The position numbers and the translations under genes are program-made. A stretch of 36,108 nt of DNA, taken from positions 1 to 36,108 of the forward strand of contig CAJTRL010000038.1 of the NCBI GenBank assembly GCA_910578715.1, in the 5' to 3' direction. How positions within the stretch are numbered: the stretch's first letter is position 1; each line of letters opens with the position of its first letter. Shown here in pieces: positions 1-7,082 of this stretch. The DNA comes from an uncultured Lachnospiraceae bacterium (GTDB lineage: Bacteria > Bacillota > Clostridia > Lachnospirales > Lachnospiraceae). The notes under the pieces were generated by a model. It had not been told where the DNA came from and made no database searches. It saw only the letters and a list, made by a program, of their open reading frames with translations.

Positions 1-1
1 A

Positions 2-124
2 AATAATCAAGTGAATGACAACACTACAACAAGGCAACTGTTAAGTGACAAGAGCCGTTACAGAGTGTACTACCAAAAATATTCACTGGCACAACTTTTC
101 ACGGATATAGAAGCGGTTATGTAA
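2..124 (+). CDS. 3' end of an unidentified protein (partial)
   Basis: An open frame runs from the window edge to a TAA at 122-124, giving about 40 residues that end in LFTDIEAVM. The start lies outside the window. The tail is polar and Tyr/Thr-rich with no recognisable motif, so no family is assigned. A terminator-like hairpin follows 34 bases after the stop, which supports it being a real gene end rather than a chance frame. Confidence 0.4.
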   Translation, partial: NNQVNDNTTTRQLLSDKSRYRVYYQKYSLAQLFTDIEAVM

Positions 125-158
125 TAATCAGGAATAAATATTCTAAATGCACATAAAA

Positions 159-195
159 GCATCCACAACCTTACTTTAAGAAGTGTTGTGGATGC
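159..195 (+). terminator. Terminator-like hairpin, copy 1 of a repeat
   Basis: GCATCCACAAC (159-169) and GTTGTGGATGC (185-195) form a perfect 11-bp stem, with a partly paired loop containing ACTTTAAGAAG. A short T-rich tail (TGTTTTAT) follows on the + strand. It lies just after the partial gene ending at 124. An almost identical hairpin sits at 885-921. Confidence 0.6.
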
Positions 196-292
196 TGTTT
201 TATGAAATAATCTTTATATATGGTATTGCATTTATTCATTGTCAGTAATTTCGTTGAATAACCAAATATTCTATGATATTATAAGTGCATAA

Positions 293-553
293 GCAATTCA
301 CATTTGTAAGAATAGAAATGTATTAAAAGAATATCTGGAAATCCGAGAACAGAAGGTTATTGATATTATGATGTTATTATATGATGAAGAAGAAATCATG
401 CGCTCTTATATTGAAAGTAAAAAATATGAGACAAATATCGAAACAGCAAAACGTTTTCTTAAAATGGGAAAAATTTCCAAAGAAGAAATTGCGGCGGGCA
501 CAGGATTGCCAATCGAAGAAATAGAAAAACTGGCAAAATTGCAGTTAGCCTAA
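293..553 (+). pseudogene. C-terminal remnant of an Rpn-type PD-(D/E)XK nuclease/transposase
   Basis: The frame is open from a stop at 290-292 to TAA at 551-553. The last 70 or so residues (LKEYLEIREQK, then MMLLYDEEEIM, then KRFLKMGKISKEEIAAGTGL) match the C-terminal pattern of Rpn/YhgA-like recombination-promoting nucleases: a helical linker, a LYDEEE stretch, and a small helix-turn-helix-like tail. The N-terminal nuclease core with its catalytic D-ExK residues is missing. A start at ATG 368 would give a 61-residue protein, but no good ribosome binding site precedes it. This is most likely a decayed 3' fragment. The family call comes from the remembered pattern of the tail only. Confidence 0.55.
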
Positions 554-646
554 TCCACAGATGCACGATTATTGAAATACCATACAAATGAAATAAAAAT
601 GGTAACCCCGATAGAATTTATTACAGAAATGGAGGGTGATGAATAA
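554..646 (+). pseudogene. C-terminal tail remnant of a PIN-family toxin
   Basis: The in-frame stretch before TAA 644-646 reads LLKYHTNEIKMVTPIEF followed by ITEMEGDE. It aligns with the end of the intact PIN toxin at 4249-4671: both have a K-H/Y motif, then [IV]TPxE[MF]I and a terminal acidic tail. No start codon or PIN catalytic residues remain. It is directly followed (AATAAATGA overlap zone) by the intact gene at 647. The conclusion is inferred from similarity to the other PIN protein in this window. Confidence 0.4.
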
Positions 647-868
647 ATGACAACTGCTGAGATTATGAATCGCGGGATGAAATGTTTGACCGAACAGATG
701 GGTATTGTTGATGCTGAACATTTTATTTCTGTGATTATTCGGGAGAAATTTGATTATACAAAGTGGCAGAGAGAGTATTATGATGCCAAGACACCAGAAG
801 AAATCAGTGCAGAGGCATCCAATTTTGAAAAAACACATCCTTTTACCAGTAATGCAGTAAGACTTTGA
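647..868 (+). CDS. Small protein of unknown function, possible PIN-toxin partner
   Basis: This 73-residue soluble protein starts at ATG 647, six bases after a good GGAGGG ribosome binding site. It begins MTTAEIMNRGMKCL and carries a Trp/Tyr-rich centre (FDYTKWQREYYDAKTPEEI). There is no signal peptide or membrane segment. The stop of a PIN-toxin tail remnant lies immediately upstream and overlaps its start region. A simple reading is that it was the downstream partner, perhaps the antitoxin, of a PIN toxin whose 5' part has been lost. No defined domain is recognised, and the antitoxin role is inference. A hairpin terminator follows at 885-921. Confidence 0.75.
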   Translation: MTTAEIMNRGMKCLTEQMGIVDAEHFISVIIREKFDYTKWQREYYDAKTPEEISAEASNFEKTHPFTSNAVRL

Positions 869-884
869 TGTTCCGCGCATAACA

Positions 885-921
885 GCATCCACAACCCTAC
901 TTTAAGAAGTGTTGTGGATGC
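885..921 (+). terminator. Terminator-like hairpin, copy 2 of a repeat
   Basis: GCATCCACAAC (885-895) pairs perfectly with GTTGTGGATGC (911-921). The loop differs from the 159-195 copy by one base, and CGTTTTTAT follows. It fits rho-independent termination of the 73-residue gene on the + strand. No gene is seen between 922 and 1020. Confidence 0.65.
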
Positions 922-1020
922 CGTTTTTATGAAGCATATTATTATAATATGTCCATATTCAAGCGATGTGAAGCCCGTCTATTTGCTAAGTTTTTTGTTT
1001 CAACCATTCTTCGAATCCTC

Positions 1021-1866
1021 TTACGCATCCGCAGAGACTAACAGTTCCCGGTAAATTTCCAAATCGCAGTTTTTGAAAACATTAAAGACTACCCGCTCCA
1101 GCGCTTCTCCCTGTGCTTCCAGAAAATCCGTTACCGCCTGGACGGCTATGCGGGCCGCTTCTTCGTTCGGAAAGTGAAATTCGCCCGTTGAGATGCAGCA
1201 GAATGCCACAGAACGAATGTCGTGTTCTACACAGCATTTCAGGACATTTTCATAGCAGCTTCGCAGGGCGCGGCGGTGGGAATCCGTCAGGCCGCCATAG
1301 ACGACAGGCCCTACGGTATGAATGACATATTCACAGGGGAGGTTATAGGCTTTTGTCAGAACGGCTCTTCCGACGGGCTCTTCATACTGTCTCCCATACC
1401 GCATTTTCTTTTCCTCCATGATATGGCCGCACTCGGCGCGTAACTGCATTCCCGCCGCGCTGTGAATCGCGTTGTCGATGCACTTATGGCATGGGACAAA
1501 GCACCCCAGCATTTGAGAATTGGCAGCATTTACGATTGCCCCCGCCTTTAACCGGGTGATATCTCCCTGCCAGAGCGATATTTTTCCGGCAAAAGGAGCT
1601 CTGTTGCCATATTGCATATCGACGGTGGGAATCCCGGATAGCGTAACAATGCCCTTTGCGGCCAGCTCTTCTTTCAGGTACGCATCCTGTATCTGCAAAA
1701 GCTCCTGTGTCTCTCTTCCCGGCATGCGGATATTCATCAGGGAACGAATGGCCGCCTTTTTTTCCTCCATCCCCCATCCGCCCGTTTCGAGGTTTCTGTA
1801 CTCGGCAGAATCTTCCTTTAATTTTTCCAAAAACATGTCTGTCCTGTTATCCCGGTTTTTCATCAT
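1021..1866 (-). CDS. Zinc-dependent macrodomain, protein-ADP-ribose hydrolase
   Basis: This 281-residue protein belongs to the Zn-macro class that removes ADP-ribose from proteins. An N-terminal helical region (1-85) precedes the macrodomain. Visible motifs are GDITRLKAGAIVNAANS (101-117), the zinc-binding GCFVPCHKCIDNAIH (C122, H127, C129) and the phosphate loop CCISTGEFHFP (223-233). The start is ATG 1866, because AGGAAAGG sits just upstream. Longer in-frame extensions overlap the sirtuin gene and lack a binding site. It lies 52 bases downstream of the SirTM gene on the same strand, the usual pairing for this subclass, in which the sirtuin adds and the macrodomain removes ADP-ribose. The STGEFHFP loop departs slightly from the common STGVYGFP form. 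Confidence 0.93.
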   Translation of the reverse strand: MMKNRDNRTDMFLEKLKEDSAEYRNLETGGWGMEEKKAAIRSLMNIRMPGRETQELLQIQDAYLKEELAAKGIVTLSGIPTVDMQYGNRAPFAGKISLWQGDITRLKAGAIVNAANSQMLGCFVPCHKCIDNAIHSAAGMQLRAECGHIMEEKKMRYGRQYEEPVGRAVLTKAYNLPCEYVIHTVGPVVYGGLTDSHRRALRSCYENVLKCCVEHDIRSVAFCCISTGEFHFPNEEAARIAVQAVTDFLEAQGEALERVVFNVFKNCDLEIYRELLVSADA

Positions 1867-1918
1867 AGCATCCTTTCCTGATAATTCATCTGACTGCCTC
1901 CTGCATTCAATATGAAAC

Positions 1919-2845
1919 TTATACTGAAAGCTGATACAAAATTTCTCCAACATCTCCATTAACACAAATCGATTTGTTTTGTATTTCATCAGGTGCATAT
2001 GCCTCTCCATAGTTCAGGCAGACATAAACGGCATCTTTCCATTCATGCGTCATGCGCCAAAAGCTGTATTTTATTATTGTTGGTGTATTAAATCCGACTG
2101 CTGCCTCCAAAAACAGCACTTTCGCATTCTGATGTCCGCGTAAAAATTCTGCATACCGTTCCGAAGCCTTATGCCATCCTTCATCCTCTACAAAGGTATG
2201 GTCCGCCCGGAGGTTCATGCTCATGGGCTCCCCACACTTCGGGCAATGCGGAACAAGGTCTGAGCGAACCGCCATTTCAGGTGATGTGCCTTCCGGCAGA
2301 ATCAATGTACCATCCGCATCAATAACATAGCCCTGTGCTTCAACCATTTCCCGAATAACAAGTTCATTATTGTAAGTATTCTGGTGGCATGGCCTGCTGC
2401 ACTGGAACAGTCCATAATCCCCCTGTGTGTAGAAAAGCCGGTGTTTATCAAAGCCGGCCTTCTGGAAACAATGGTCAACATTCGTTGTCAGCACGAAATA
2501 GTCTTTGTCTTTCACCAGATTGTACAGTTTATGATAGACTGGTTTCGGGGCATCCATATACCGGTTAATATAAATATACCGGCTCCAGTAAGCCCAATGT
2601 TCTTCCAATGTATCGTATGGGTGAAACCCACCGGAATACATATCCCTGAAATGATACTTTTCCGCAAAGTCATGGAAGTATCTCTCAAAACGTTCTCCTG
2701 TATAAACAAAACCCGCAGAAGCGGAGAGCCCGGCTCCCGCACCAATCACTACGGCATCCGCTTTATCCAGAGCCTCACGCAGCCTGTCAATGTCATTGTT
2801 CCGGCAGAACCGTCTTCCGGCCATCACTTTTTCAATCTGTATCAT
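1919..2845 (-). CDS. SirTM, class M sirtuin (protein ADP-ribosyltransferase)
   Basis: This 308-residue NAD-dependent sirtuin has the Rossmann GAGAGLSASAG at 35-45, TTNVDHCF at 120-127, and TQGDYGLFQC at 140-149, where the usual deacetylase His is replaced by Gln. Zinc-ribbon cysteines are C149, C153, C201 and C204. These are hallmarks of SirTM enzymes, which mono-ADP-ribosylate a lipoylated GcvH-like carrier in better-studied operons. Here only the macrodomain gene follows; no GcvH-L or lipoate ligase gene is adjacent. The start is ATG 2845, nine bases after AGGAG. A longer frame to 2938 would run over the promoter. Confidence 0.92.
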   Translation of the reverse strand: MIQIEKVMAGRRFCRNNDIDRLREALDKADAVVIGAGAGLSASAGFVYTGERFERYFHDFAEKYHFRDMYSGGFHPYDTLEEHWAYWSRYIYINRYMDAPKPVYHKLYNLVKDKDYFVLTTNVDHCFQKAGFDKHRLFYTQGDYGLFQCSRPCHQNTYNNELVIREMVEAQGYVIDADGTLILPEGTSPEMAVRSDLVPHCPKCGEPMSMNLRADHTFVEDEGWHKASERYAEFLRGHQNAKVLFLEAAVGFNTPTIIKYSFWRMTHEWKDAVYVCLNYGEAYAPDEIQNKSICVNGDVGEILYQLSV

Positions 2846-2896
2846 ACCAATATTCTCCTTTTTATTGTAACCCTTGTTATTACATCTTACAAGCAC

Positions 2897-2925
2897 AATA
2901 TATAACTGTTTTGTTGTAATGTCAA
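2897..2925 (-). promoter_or_regulatory. Sigma-A promoter of the SirTM-macrodomain operon
   Basis: On the - strand TTGACA (2925-2920), a 17-bp spacer and TATATT (2902-2897) form a near-consensus promoter. Transcription would begin about 45 bases upstream of the SirTM ATG. Confidence 0.8.
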
Positions 2926-2934
2926 TAGTTACAA
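2914..2934. promoter_or_regulatory. Palindromic operator candidate over the SirTM -35
   Basis: TTGTAA (2914-2919), nine bases, then TTACAA (2929-2934) is a perfect inverted repeat covering the -35 hexamer. A second TTGTAA/TTACAA pair with a wider gap lies downstream of the -10 (2865-2870 and 2887-2892). The arrangement looks like a repressor site. The binding protein is not identified. Confidence 0.5.
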
Positions 2935-3069
2935 TCAATTTTTCAGGATTTATTTGAGAATTAGTTGAGATTTCTTCTCTATAATGGCATAATAATAAAT
3001 AAGTGTTTAAAAAATAATGGCATTTAAATTGTATGATAAATACAATGAATACAGCAACGGAGGATATTT

Positions 3070-3903
3070 ATGAAGGAATTTATGATTTTTACCGACGGCG
3101 ATGTTGACCTGCCTGCCCCTTATGATGCGGAAGTCGGCATGCTGCCCCAGTATTATTATTTTGAGGAAGATAAAGTTTATGGCGATGAACAGGTCTTATC
3201 CCGTGAATCGTTTTTCAAACAGCTTGCTGAACGCAGAGCTTACACTGCCGGCGTAAACCCTGACCTGGTTACGCGGCGCTTTGAAGAAACGATACAGAGC
3301 GGAAAAGATATTTTGTGCATCGCAGTTTCCTCCGGCCTGAGCGGCTCCTACAATACAATCTGCATGGTGGCCGAACACATGAAGGAGAAATATCCCGAAA
3401 GCAGTATCATCGTTATCGACTCTCTGAGCGCATCGCTTGGAAGCGGATTTTTATGTATGGACGCAGTCGAAATGAAAAAGCAGGGCAAAACGCTGGAAGA
3501 AACGGCGGCGGAAATCAGAAGACGCATTGCTCTCATCGATATTTTCTTCGTTGTGGACGATTTCAAATATCTGGTACAGGGCGGCCGCGTCTCTCCGGCC
3601 GTAGGTAAAATCGGCGACATTCTGGATATCAAGGTCATTCTCACCATGAAGGAAGGCCGCATCGAACCTTACCGGAAAAACCGGGGCATCAGCACCGCCC
3701 TCCGCAATATCCAGCACATCGCCCAGTCCGGTGAGGCCGCAAGGCTCGGCGCTATCTATGTGGGAAATCAGGAGATGTTTGAAAAGTGCAAATCCCTCAT
3801 CCAGACCGACAGCGAGGCGGCGCTGAATCTGATTGTTTCCTCCCATGTAGGTCCCAATGCCACCGGCATTGCTATCGAATGGGCTTCGGAAAGGCCCTTC
3901 TGA
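3070..3903 (+). CDS. DegV family fatty-acid-binding protein
   Basis: The 277 residues cover a full DegV protein of usual length. In related proteins (FakB) a bound fatty acid is presented to the FakA kinase. Recognisable parts are the N-terminal FTDGDVDLP strand (7-15, standing in for DSTxDLP), SSGLSGSYN (87-95), VIDSLSASLGSG, and the C-terminal HVGPNATGIAIEW. It is cytosolic, with no signal peptide. The start ATG 3070 follows GGAGGATATTT. No fakA is present nearby, as is common since FakB paralogues are scattered. The gap to the antitoxin gene is 42 bases, so read-through is possible. Confidence 0.92.
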   Translation: MKEFMIFTDGDVDLPAPYDAEVGMLPQYYYFEEDKVYGDEQVLSRESFFKQLAERRAYTAGVNPDLVTRRFEETIQSGKDILCIAVSSGLSGSYNTICMVAEHMKEKYPESSIIVIDSLSASLGSGFLCMDAVEMKKQGKTLEETAAEIRRRIALIDIFFVVDDFKYLVQGGRVSPAVGKIGDILDIKVILTMKEGRIEPYRKNRGISTALRNIQHIAQSGEAARLGAIYVGNQEMFEKCKSLIQTDSEAALNLIVSSHVGPNATGIAIEWASERPF

Positions 3904-3945
3904 AAATGAAAAACAACTGCAATATGTTTACAAGGAGGAATCTCT

Positions 3946-4242
3946 ATGGCAGAACAGGTTTTAATTCAATTCAGGGCAGACAAAGCACTAAAACAAGAAG
4001 TGACAGAAATATATGAACGTCTTGGGATGGATTTACCGACGGCATTTCGTTTGTTTATGACTAAAAGTAAAATGGTAAAAGGGCTTCCATTTGAAGTAAA
4101 ATTGCCTGAACAGACAATAACAAGAACAGAAGCAAAAAATGCTTTTCATGAATTACGAAAACAGGCGGCTGATATTCCGGAAATGTCGCTTGATGAAATC
4201 AATGCCGAAATTATGGCAGTACGATTGGAAAGAAAAGGATAA
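3946..4242 (+). CDS. RelB/DinJ-family antitoxin
   Basis: This 98-residue protein has an N-terminal ribbon-helix-helix (VLIQFRADKALKQEV, then ERLGMDLPTAFRLFM), typical of RelB/DinJ antitoxins. Its charged C-terminal helix would wrap the toxin. AAGGAGG lies ahead of ATG 3946. Its stop is seven bases before the PIN gene start, which implies co-translation. Such antitoxins neutralise the toxin and repress their own promoter. Confidence 0.88.
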   Translation: MAEQVLIQFRADKALKQEVTEIYERLGMDLPTAFRLFMTKSKMVKGLPFEVKLPEQTITRTEAKNAFHELRKQAADIPEMSLDEINAEIMAVRLERKG

Positions 4243-4248
4243 GTATTT

Positions 4249-4671
4249 ATGGAATATTATGCAGTAATTGATACAAATGTATTACTGTCGGCGTTACTTT
4301 CTAAAAATGAAAATTCAGCTACGGTTAAGGTGTTAGACGCTGTTTTTGAAGGAAAGATTATTCCGTTGTATCATCAGGATATTTTAGCCGAATATGATGA
4401 GGTTCTTCATCGAGAAAAATTCCATTTGCACACAAAAGTAATACGGACAGTCCTTGATGCAATCAGGCAGTATGGGGTTGAGGTGTTTCCACAACCCACA
4501 GGGGCGGTCCTGATTGATATGGATGACCTTATATTTTATGAAGTGGCTATGGAAAAGAGGGATGATGATGCCTACTTAGTCACAGGTAATCAGAAACACT
4601 ATCCATTTAGGAATTTTATTATTACCCCTGCGGAAATGATAGCGATTATTGAATCAACGGGAGAAAATTAA
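4249..4671 (+). CDS. PIN-domain toxin (COG1569-type ribonuclease)
   Basis: This 140-residue PIN protein keeps the acidic metal-binding set: D8 in VIDTNV, E48 in ILAEYDEV, D92/D93, and the D105-D107 run before AYLVTGN. The C-terminal tail KHYPFRNFIITPAEM is typical of 'putative toxin component, PIN family' proteins, and suggests magnesium-dependent RNA cleavage. It starts seven bases after the antitoxin stop, with AAAAGGA as a binding site. All catalytic positions are present, so the pair looks functional. PIN toxins are more often paired with other antitoxins, but a RelB/DinJ-PIN combination is known in Clostridia. Confidence 0.9.
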   Translation: MEYYAVIDTNVLLSALLSKNENSATVKVLDAVFEGKIIPLYHQDILAEYDEVLHREKFHLHTKVIRTVLDAIRQYGVEVFPQPTGAVLIDMDDLIFYEVAMEKRDDDAYLVTGNQKHYPFRNFIITPAEMIAIIESTGEN

Positions 4672-4711
4672 TTTATGGAAAAATGGAACCTGTATACAAA
4701 ATATAGAGTTT

Positions 4712-5152
4712 TCAGCCCTCCTTCCGCAGATACTTCTCCGTATCCAGCCTCAAATCCTCCAGCGTAATGGAAGCCAGCTCTTTTTCCATCGCCTCCTGTA
4801 CCCGGCGCAGCTTATCGTCCAGAATAAAATGAATATTCTTTCCGACAGGACAGTTTTCGCTCGGATTCTCGTGGAAATGAAACAGTTCCCCGTTCTCTAC
4901 ACATTCCACGGCGCGATAGATATCAAGAAAGGTAATTTCCTCCAACGGCCTCGCAACGGTCGTCCCTCCGGTCCCCCGCGCCACTGAAATCAGTCCGGCG
5001 CCTTTTAACTGTCCTAAAATTTTCCGGATGATGACCGGGTTCACGTTCGTGCTCCCCGCCAGAAAATCGCTCGTCACCTTGTATTCTCCTTCAAAAGCAT
5101 CAATACAGGCAAAAATATGAACTGCCAGCGTAAAACGGCTTGAAATCTGCAT
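4712..5152 (-). CDS. Rrf2-family transcriptional regulator
   Basis: This 146-residue protein has the Rrf2 winged helix from the first residues (MQISSRFTLAVHIFACI) and a recognition region around NPVIIRKILGQLKGAGLI. The wing follows (GTGGTTVARP). It carries only the C-terminal ENCPVGKNI cysteine (C101) plus C16 and C84, not the three-Cys cluster of IscR, so an Fe-S cofactor is unlikely. It resembles YwnA-like members. GGAAGGACG precedes ATG 5152. It lies 30 bases downstream of the 197-residue gene on the same strand, and may regulate it or respond to the same signal. Confidence 0.9.
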   Translation of the reverse strand: MQISSRFTLAVHIFACIDAFEGEYKVTSDFLAGSTNVNPVIIRKILGQLKGAGLISVARGTGGTTVARPLEEITFLDIYRAVECVENGELFHFHENPSENCPVGKNIHFILDDKLRRVQEAMEKELASITLEDLRLDTEKYLRKEG

Positions 5153-5182
5153 AGTGCGTCCTTCCTTTCTCCTACTTTCTGA

Positions 5183-5776
5183 TTACCAAAAATAAAATTT
5201 CCATCCGTAATCCGTATTCCTGATGAGTTTCAGGGCGATTTCGCGCATACGGCCATTCATCCGGTGATACATCACGTCCTGTTCCCACCGGATGCCGGAA
5301 AGATATTCCTGTTCTCTTCCCGTCAGACAGGTAAAAGTCTGTCTGAACCATTCCTCACCCCGGTAACCCATTTCCGCTCCGCCGGGCTCGGATTCTATCG
5401 TTGGAAGCGTTTTTCTTTCAGTCCCTTTCTTCCAGCCGCCGAAAGGACATTCCATATAGGCGCTCTTCTCTCCGCTTTCCGCAATGGCGTCCGCCAGCTT
5501 TCTTGCAAAATCCGCTCCTTTTTCCGCCTTTAAACATCTTATCCGCAAATTCCCGTTTTCTTCAGGCAGCTTCGCGAGCAGAATCCCGGATTCCGTCATA
5601 TATCTGTATACGGCTTTCTCCACTTTGGCGCGCGGAACAGGATAAGACAGTTCCCGCATCATCTGCTCCACGGAATATCCCCTGTCGGTCAAATGTCTGA
5701 TGGCGCCGCCCGCCGCCACATCGAATGTAAAATCGGAAAGCGCGGCTTCAAAATAACTTTCCCTTCCATCCTTCAT
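5183..5776 (-). CDS. Uncharacterised 197-residue protein upstream of the Rrf2 regulator
   Basis: No family was recognised. It is soluble and charged, with a helical N-terminal part (DFTFDVAAGGAIRHLTDRGY, then VEQMMRELSYPVPRAKVEK) that could be a helix-turn-helix. An internal YMECPFGGWKKG stretch and an aromatic C-terminus (YGWKFYFW) follow. ATG 5776 is preferred because AAAGGAG lies 12 bases upstream and the TGA of a short leader ORF overlaps it (ATGA). A GTG at 5836 gives a longer form with no visible binding site. It is transcribed together with the Rrf2 gene. Confidence 0.75.
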   Translation of the reverse strand: MKDGRESYFEAALSDFTFDVAAGGAIRHLTDRGYSVEQMMRELSYPVPRAKVEKAVYRYMTESGILLAKLPEENGNLRIRCLKAEKGADFARKLADAIAESGEKSAYMECPFGGWKKGTERKTLPTIESEPGGAEMGYRGEEWFRQTFTCLTGREQEYLSGIRWEQDVMYHRMNGRMREIALKLIRNTDYGWKFYFW

Positions 5777-5808
5777 GTCCGGACGCTGCTCCTTTCTTTT
5801 TCTGCCAT
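5773..5808 (-). CDS. Possible 11-codon leader peptide
   Basis: ATG 5808 is preceded by AGAGGAAAT and encodes MAEKERSSVRT. The stop TGA overlaps the ATG of the 197-residue gene. It could be a translational coupler or attenuator peptide. Evidence is only the ribosome binding site and the overlap, so it may be chance. Confidence 0.25.
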   Translation of the reverse strand: MAEKERSSVRT

Positions 5809-6011
5809 ATATTTCCTCTCTTCTGGAATTTAGCACAGTTTAACACACTTTCGGACGTCATTCAACTTCCCCTGACCCGGTTTCGCTTCTTCACCGCCCC
5901 GGTTCCTGTCTTCATCATCTCACTTCCGGCTCTTTACTGTCTCGTTTCTGTTTCTTCACCGCTCCGATTCCGCTTTTCCCGGCCGGATTTCTGCCACTCA
6001 CCGCACATCCC

Positions 6012-6044
6012 ATGACAAACTGCCGTTTTTATCGTATGATAAAA
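6012..6044 (+). promoter_or_regulatory. Promoter with palindromic -10 ahead of the LytTR operon
   Basis: ATGACA (6012-6017), 17 bases, and TATGAT (6035-6040) form a good sigma-A promoter. The perfect inverted repeat TTTTATC-GTAT-GATAAAA (6027-6044) covers the -10. The 285-base gap upstream (5837-6011) is pyrimidine-rich and shows nothing else. Confidence 0.6.
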
Positions 6045-6071
6045 GCACATCAAATCACCGCGGGATTTGCG

Positions 6072-6097
6072 CCGGCATTTGGAACATTTTCCGGCAT
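6072..6097. repeat. Direct repeat CCGGCAT, 12-bp gap, in the LytTR leader
   Basis: CCGGCAT occurs at 6072-6078 and 6091-6097, separated by 12 bases, between the promoter and ATG 6122. LytTR regulators bind direct repeats. The 19-base period is shorter than the usual two helical turns, so assignment as the binding site is tentative. Confidence 0.35.
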
Positions 6098-6121
6098 AAC
6101 AAACAGGAAAGGGGGGCTCTC

Positions 6122-6556
6122 ATGAGAGTAGAACTTCAGATATCCGAAGACATCGACGAGCCATATGCAGTCATACATTCCAACAAAATGACCACAGAAA
6201 TCCAGCAGATTCTGGAAATGTTCCAGACGCCCGGAAACGTTATTACGGTGAGCGATAACGACCAGTTCATCGTTTTGGACCCTTCGGAAATCTACATGCT
6301 TCGCATGGAGGATGAGCGGCTGAACGTATATTGTGAACAGAAAAAATATATTTCCGGCAAAAGGCTCTACGAGATGGAAAAAATTCTCGGCAGCGGATTT
6401 ATGAGAATATCCAAATCCACGCTGATTAACTTGAAACAGATAAGCCGTGTTGAATCGTCTTTTCATGGCGCTATGCTCGTAATATTAAAAAACGGAAACA
6501 AGGATTATATTTCCAGAAAATATCTTCCCGATTTCAAAAAATATCTGGGTATCTAA
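6122..6556 (+). CDS. LytTR-domain transcriptional regulator
   Basis: This 144-residue protein has no receiver domain. A short N-terminal region (1-45, MRVELQISEDIDEPYAVIHS) leads into a LytTR DNA-binding domain (about 45-142) with EIYMLRMEDERLNVYCEQKKYISGKRL-like strands and the FMRISKSTLINLKQI core (133 onward of the fold). Together with the DUF3021 gene 47 bases downstream it forms a LytTR regulatory pair. In streptococcal HdrRM/BrsRM the membrane partner restrains the regulator. A G-rich binding site (AGGAAAGGGGGG) precedes ATG 6122. Confidence 0.9.
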   Translation: MRVELQISEDIDEPYAVIHSNKMTTEIQQILEMFQTPGNVITVSDNDQFIVLDPSEIYMLRMEDERLNVYCEQKKYISGKRLYEMEKILGSGFMRISKSTLINLKQISRVESSFHGAMLVILKNGNKDYISRKYLPDFKKYLGI

Positions 6557-6603
6557 TATCTAAATGTATATAAAAAATGACTATCTTACAAGGAGGTATT
6601 TTT

Positions 6604-7044
6604 ATGAACTTATTAAAAAATATTTTAAAAAATTCAGCACAGGGAATCGGCCTCTCCTGTACCATTTATCTTTTCGCCGGAATGATATTCGACTATCTGA
6701 ACCACGGAACAATGCTAATGGAAAACTGGATGTTTTCCAGACAGGCTATTGGCACGTTCCTGGTTGGAATTGCCTTTTCCGCACCGACCGAAATCTACAA
6801 CAGCGATAAGGTTCCTTTCCCGTTAAAAGTTCTGTTCCACTTGGGCATCGGCTGTACCGTCTATGCCATCGTCGGATTCCGCGTCGGCTGGATTCCGGCA
6901 CAGCTCGGGTGGAAGAGCTTTCTCCTGGTTGCTCTGTCCGGCCTTCTCGCTTTTCTTATCTGGCTCGGCTACGCATTCTATTTCTGGCGGCTGGCAAAAA
7001 ACATGAACGACAAGATACAGGAAAAAGAAAACGAAAGCCATTGA
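6604..7044 (+). CDS. DUF3021 four-helix membrane protein
   Basis: The 146 residues form about four transmembrane helices: 10-30 (IGLSCTIYLFAGMIFDYL), 45-60, 74-95 and 100-125. A short charged cytosolic tail (LAKNMNDKIQEKENESH) follows. ATG 6604 is chosen because AAGGAGG lies seven bases ahead; the in-frame ATG at 6577 would place the binding site inside the gene. DUF3021 proteins are routinely encoded after LytTR regulators and are taken to be their membrane-bound antagonist or sensor. The ligand is unknown. Confidence 0.88.
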   Translation: MNLLKNILKNSAQGIGLSCTIYLFAGMIFDYLNHGTMLMENWMFSRQAIGTFLVGIAFSAPTEIYNSDKVPFPLKVLFHLGIGCTVYAIVGFRVGWIPAQLGWKSFLLVALSGLLAFLIWLGYAFYFWRLAKNMNDKIQEKENESH

Positions 7045-7052
7045 AATAAGCA

Positions 7053-7074
7053 CAGGCGCCTTCTCAGGCGCCTG
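7053..7074. terminator. Bidirectional hairpin between convergent genes
   Basis: CAGGCGCC (7053-7060) and GGCGCCTG (7067-7074) form an 8-bp GC-rich stem with a six-base loop, between the converging DUF3021 and YbjQ genes. There is no T-run on either side, so termination would be weak or factor-assisted. Confidence 0.5.
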
Positions 7075-7082
7075 AACCACCT

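Noticed and set aside
985..1025. Open - strand tail reading VRGFEEWLKQKT next to the macrodomain gene end
   Set aside because: It is short, overlaps the macrodomain 3' end and has no start or binding site; it could be a chance frame or the last trace of a lost gene.
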